Shown piece after piece: positions 12,703 through 14,492 of a stretch of 14,492 nucleotides of DNA. This stretch comes from Crickella sp963642455. Its GTDB lineage: Bacteria; Bacillota; Clostridia; Peptostreptococcales; Anaerovoracaceae. The position numbers and the translations under genes are program-made. Below the pieces are notes generated by a model. It searched no databases. It worked only from the letters and a program-made list of their open reading frames with translations, and was not told where the DNA came from. The DNA lies in the NCBI GenBank assembly GCA_963642455.1, contig CAVIGM010000031.1, forward strand, positions 1 through 14,492. Direction: 5' to 3'. The stretch's first letter is position 1, and every line of letters begins with the position of its first letter.

Positions 12703-14461
12703 AGTTCGAGTTCGATTCGGCGCCCGTATGAGTCTTCGGGAAGCGAATCTCGAAGCGGCTTCCCTTGCCCATCTCGCTTGCAAGCTCAATCTTCGCGTTG
12801 TGCGTAAGCGCCGCATGCTTAACAATCGAAAGCCCAAGCCCCGTGCCGCCAACTTCCTTCGAGCGACTTTTATCTACTCTATAGAATCGTTCGAAAATTC
12901 TCTCCTGTTCCTCCTTTGGAATTCCGAAGCCGTCATCCTCCACCGTAAGCACAGCGGCATCTTCTCTGTTTTCTACTTTAATCTCTACTCTGCCGCCACT
13001 TCGATTGTATTTAATCGCGTTGTCGCTAAGATTATATATAATCTCAGAAATTAGGCTTGGAACGCCTTCTATCACAGATGACTCGCCGCTTATATCGAGC
13101 TTGACCTGCTTCTTTGCGGCAACAGCCGTAAGCGATTTATAAGTAGTCTTCGCAAGCTCGAATAGGTCTGTCTTCTCAAATACAAAATCTTCTGGCTCCT
13201 CGTCCAGATGAGACAGCTTGATGATGTCGGAAATCAGATCAATCAGTCGCTTAGACTCTACGTAAATATTCTCCGCAAAGCCTCGAACATCCTCTGGCTT
13301 CACTATGCCGCTTGCAAGAAGTTCGGCACTTCCAGAGATATTCTGCAAAGGGGTCCTAAGCTCATGCGAGACATTGGCCGTGAACTCGCGCCTTGCCGCC
13401 TCTGCTTTTTCTTTCTCTGTAATATCGAGGATAATCAGCGCGACACCCGAGACCTTCCCGTCCGTTACGATAGGGCTTGCGTTGAACTGGTAATTCCTGC
13501 CATCGCTGGCATTATTATCTTTTCTGGCTTGCCATGCTTGGTCAACTCCATCTTCTTGCTTTGCGATTTTGATTATTTGCTCTGCGTGCTCACCTGCCGT
13601 TGCGGTATGAAGCAGCTCGGCAAGCTCCGCGGTATTGTCAAATATCAGAAGATCTTTTCCGATACAATAACTGCTGATTTGCAAAATGTCCGAGGCGGCC
13701 CGATTGATGCTGAGCACATCTCCGTTCTCGCCGAGAAGCACAATGCCCTCTTGCATGTTCTCCGTCGCCGCATCGAATTCTTCTTTCTTTTGCCTAAGGA
13801 TGTTCTCCTGGAGCCTGAGCTGCTCCTTCTGGCTGTTGAGGCGGTTAATCAGTGGCGAGAGCTCATCGTAGGTCCTGTCTATCTGTGGCTTGTCCAAATC
13901 TATTTCGTTAAGAGGTCGGACGATTCGGTGCGCCAAGCGATATGCCAGAAATACAGAAAGCAACACCGCGAAGCCTATTACAAGTGCAATCGGCTTAAGC
14001 ATATTCAAGATGATGGCCCAGAGAGAAAGGTGTGTTGAGGACATGCGAAGCACGGTGCCGTCAGACAATCTCTTCGCGCAATATAGCTGCTTCTTCATCA
14101 AGGTATCTGAATATCTCGTGCACTTGCCGAAGCCACTTTCCATAGCCTCTTTGATTTCCTCGCGCTTGCTGTGATTGCCCATCTTGGCAGCATCGGCTTT
14201 GTTGTCGTATATAACCGAGCCGTCGGAAGCAACCCATGTGATACGATATTCCTCCTCGGCGATTTTGTTGAGATAGATATCGCCGCCTTCCTCGTTAGCT
14301 TCAAGCTCAAGCGCCGATGCGATTATGCGCGTCTCGGTCTCGAGGCCTTTCATCTGCACAGACGAGAAATAGTCATAGAGGAGGCCCATAATCAGCACGA
14401 CGGACGCGAGAATGACTATTATTGTGGCAAGGCTTATCGAGCGGAAAATTTGTTTCTTCAT
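12701..14461 (-). CDS. PhoR/PnpS-type sensor histidine kinase
   Basis: A 586-residue membrane sensor kinase. An N-terminal transmembrane helix (about 9-30), an extracytoplasmic region (about 31-145) and a second helix (about 148-174) are followed by a short HAMP-like segment with a coiled stretch (175-230), a PAS domain (about 230-350), the HisKA domain with FTANVSHELRTPLQ and phospho-acceptor His366, and the ATPase domain: N box around NLSDNAIKYN (477-486), G1 DDGFGI (509-514), F box ERFYR and G2 GGTGLGLSI (538-546). This layout matches PhoR/PnpS kinases of phosphate two-component systems. The partner response regulator would be expected just upstream, beyond the window end. AAAGGA eight bases before the ATG supports the start. 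The last residues run into a GC-rich repeat patch. The phosphate assignment rests on layout and the downstream Na+/phosphate gene. Confidence 0.93.
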   Translation of the reverse strand: MKKQIFRSISLATIIVILASVVLIMGLLYDYFSSVQMKGLETETRIIASALELEANEEGGDIYLNKIAEEEYRITWVASDGSVIYDNKADAAKMGNHSKREEIKEAMESGFGKCTRYSDTLMKKQLYCAKRLSDGTVLRMSSTHLSLWAIILNMLKPIALVIGFAVLLSVFLAYRLAHRIVRPLNEIDLDKPQIDRTYDELSPLINRLNSQKEQLRLQENILRQKKEEFDAATENMQEGIVLLGENGDVLSINRAASDILQISSYCIGKDLLIFDNTAELAELLHTATAGEHAEQIIKIAKQEDGVDQAWQARKDNNASDGRNYQFNASPIVTDGKVSGVALIILDITEKEKAEAARREFTANVSHELRTPLQNISGSAELLASGIVKPEDVRGFAENIYVESKRLIDLISDIIKLSHLDEEPEDFVFEKTDLFELAKTTYKSLTAVAAKKQVKLDISGESSVIEGVPSLISEIIYNLSDNAIKYNRSGGRVEIKVENREDAAVLTVEDDGFGIPKEEQERIFERFYRVDKSRSKEVGGTGLGLSIVKHAALTHNAKIELASEMGKGSRFEIRFPKTHTGAESNSN

Positions 14462-14492
14462 AAATCGAATCCTTTCGCCTGATGTTTACCTT

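Noticed and set aside
12595..12852. Minus-strand frame rich in Arg, Pro and Ala spanning the kinase end and the GC patch
   Set aside because: Its unusual composition follows from the GC-rich repeat and from reading the kinase gene in another frame. No start signal or known family is visible.
1..14492. CRISPR array, tRNA, rRNA, insertion sequence or phage genes
   Set aside because: No regularly spaced repeats with unique spacers, cloverleaf-like segments, rRNA sequence, transposase or integrase were seen by eye on either strand.

Overview
The window looks like part of a low-to-mid GC Firmicutes chromosome, probably an anaerobic Clostridia-type bacterium. That placement is inferred from strong AGGAGG ribosome sites, sigma-A-like promoters, U-tailed terminators and the protein families present; no species can be named. 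All ten genes or gene remnants I can support lie on the minus strand, so transcription runs from high to low coordinates.

Right end (about 12.5-14.5 kb): a PhoR/PnpS-type sensor histidine kinase is followed by a Na+/phosphate cotransporter with a PhoU-like C-terminal domain. The gap between them holds a very GC-rich, CpG-alternating patch and a pair of TTTACA direct repeats 11 bp apart. The pair looks like a Firmicutes PhoP box upstream of the cotransporter, so this is probably a phosphate-sensing and uptake module.

Middle (about 4.7-10.5 kb): one operon starts from a good promoter at 10569-10597 and encodes a P2-type Ca2+ ATPase, an in-frame fusion of a MATE-family membrane transporter to 5-formyltetrahydrofolate cyclo-ligase, and tryptophanyl-tRNA synthetase. 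The junctions are an overlapping TAATG and a 2-nt gap, and a hairpin terminator follows trpS. Two clear copies of a 34-bp degenerate repeat lie upstream of the promoter.

Left-middle (about 3.8-4.65 kb): a flavodoxin-like protein starts directly at the end of the trpS terminator with no ribosome site. Behind it lies an orphan 3' piece of rpsR (ribosomal protein S18, about 40 codons, no start) that still has its own terminator.

Left end (1-3.8 kb): an iron-type alcohol dehydrogenase, an IclR-family regulator and a PLP aminotransferase, each with its own promoter or terminator signals. The control regions of the regulator and the aminotransferase share a TTC-N9-GAA palindrome, in two cases inside the same 14-base string, so the regulator probably controls itself and the aminotransferase.

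The items most worth following up are the MATE-MTHFS fusion, the shared IclR-type operators, the rpsR fragment and the putative PhoP box. No tRNA, rRNA, CRISPR array or insertion sequence was recognised.
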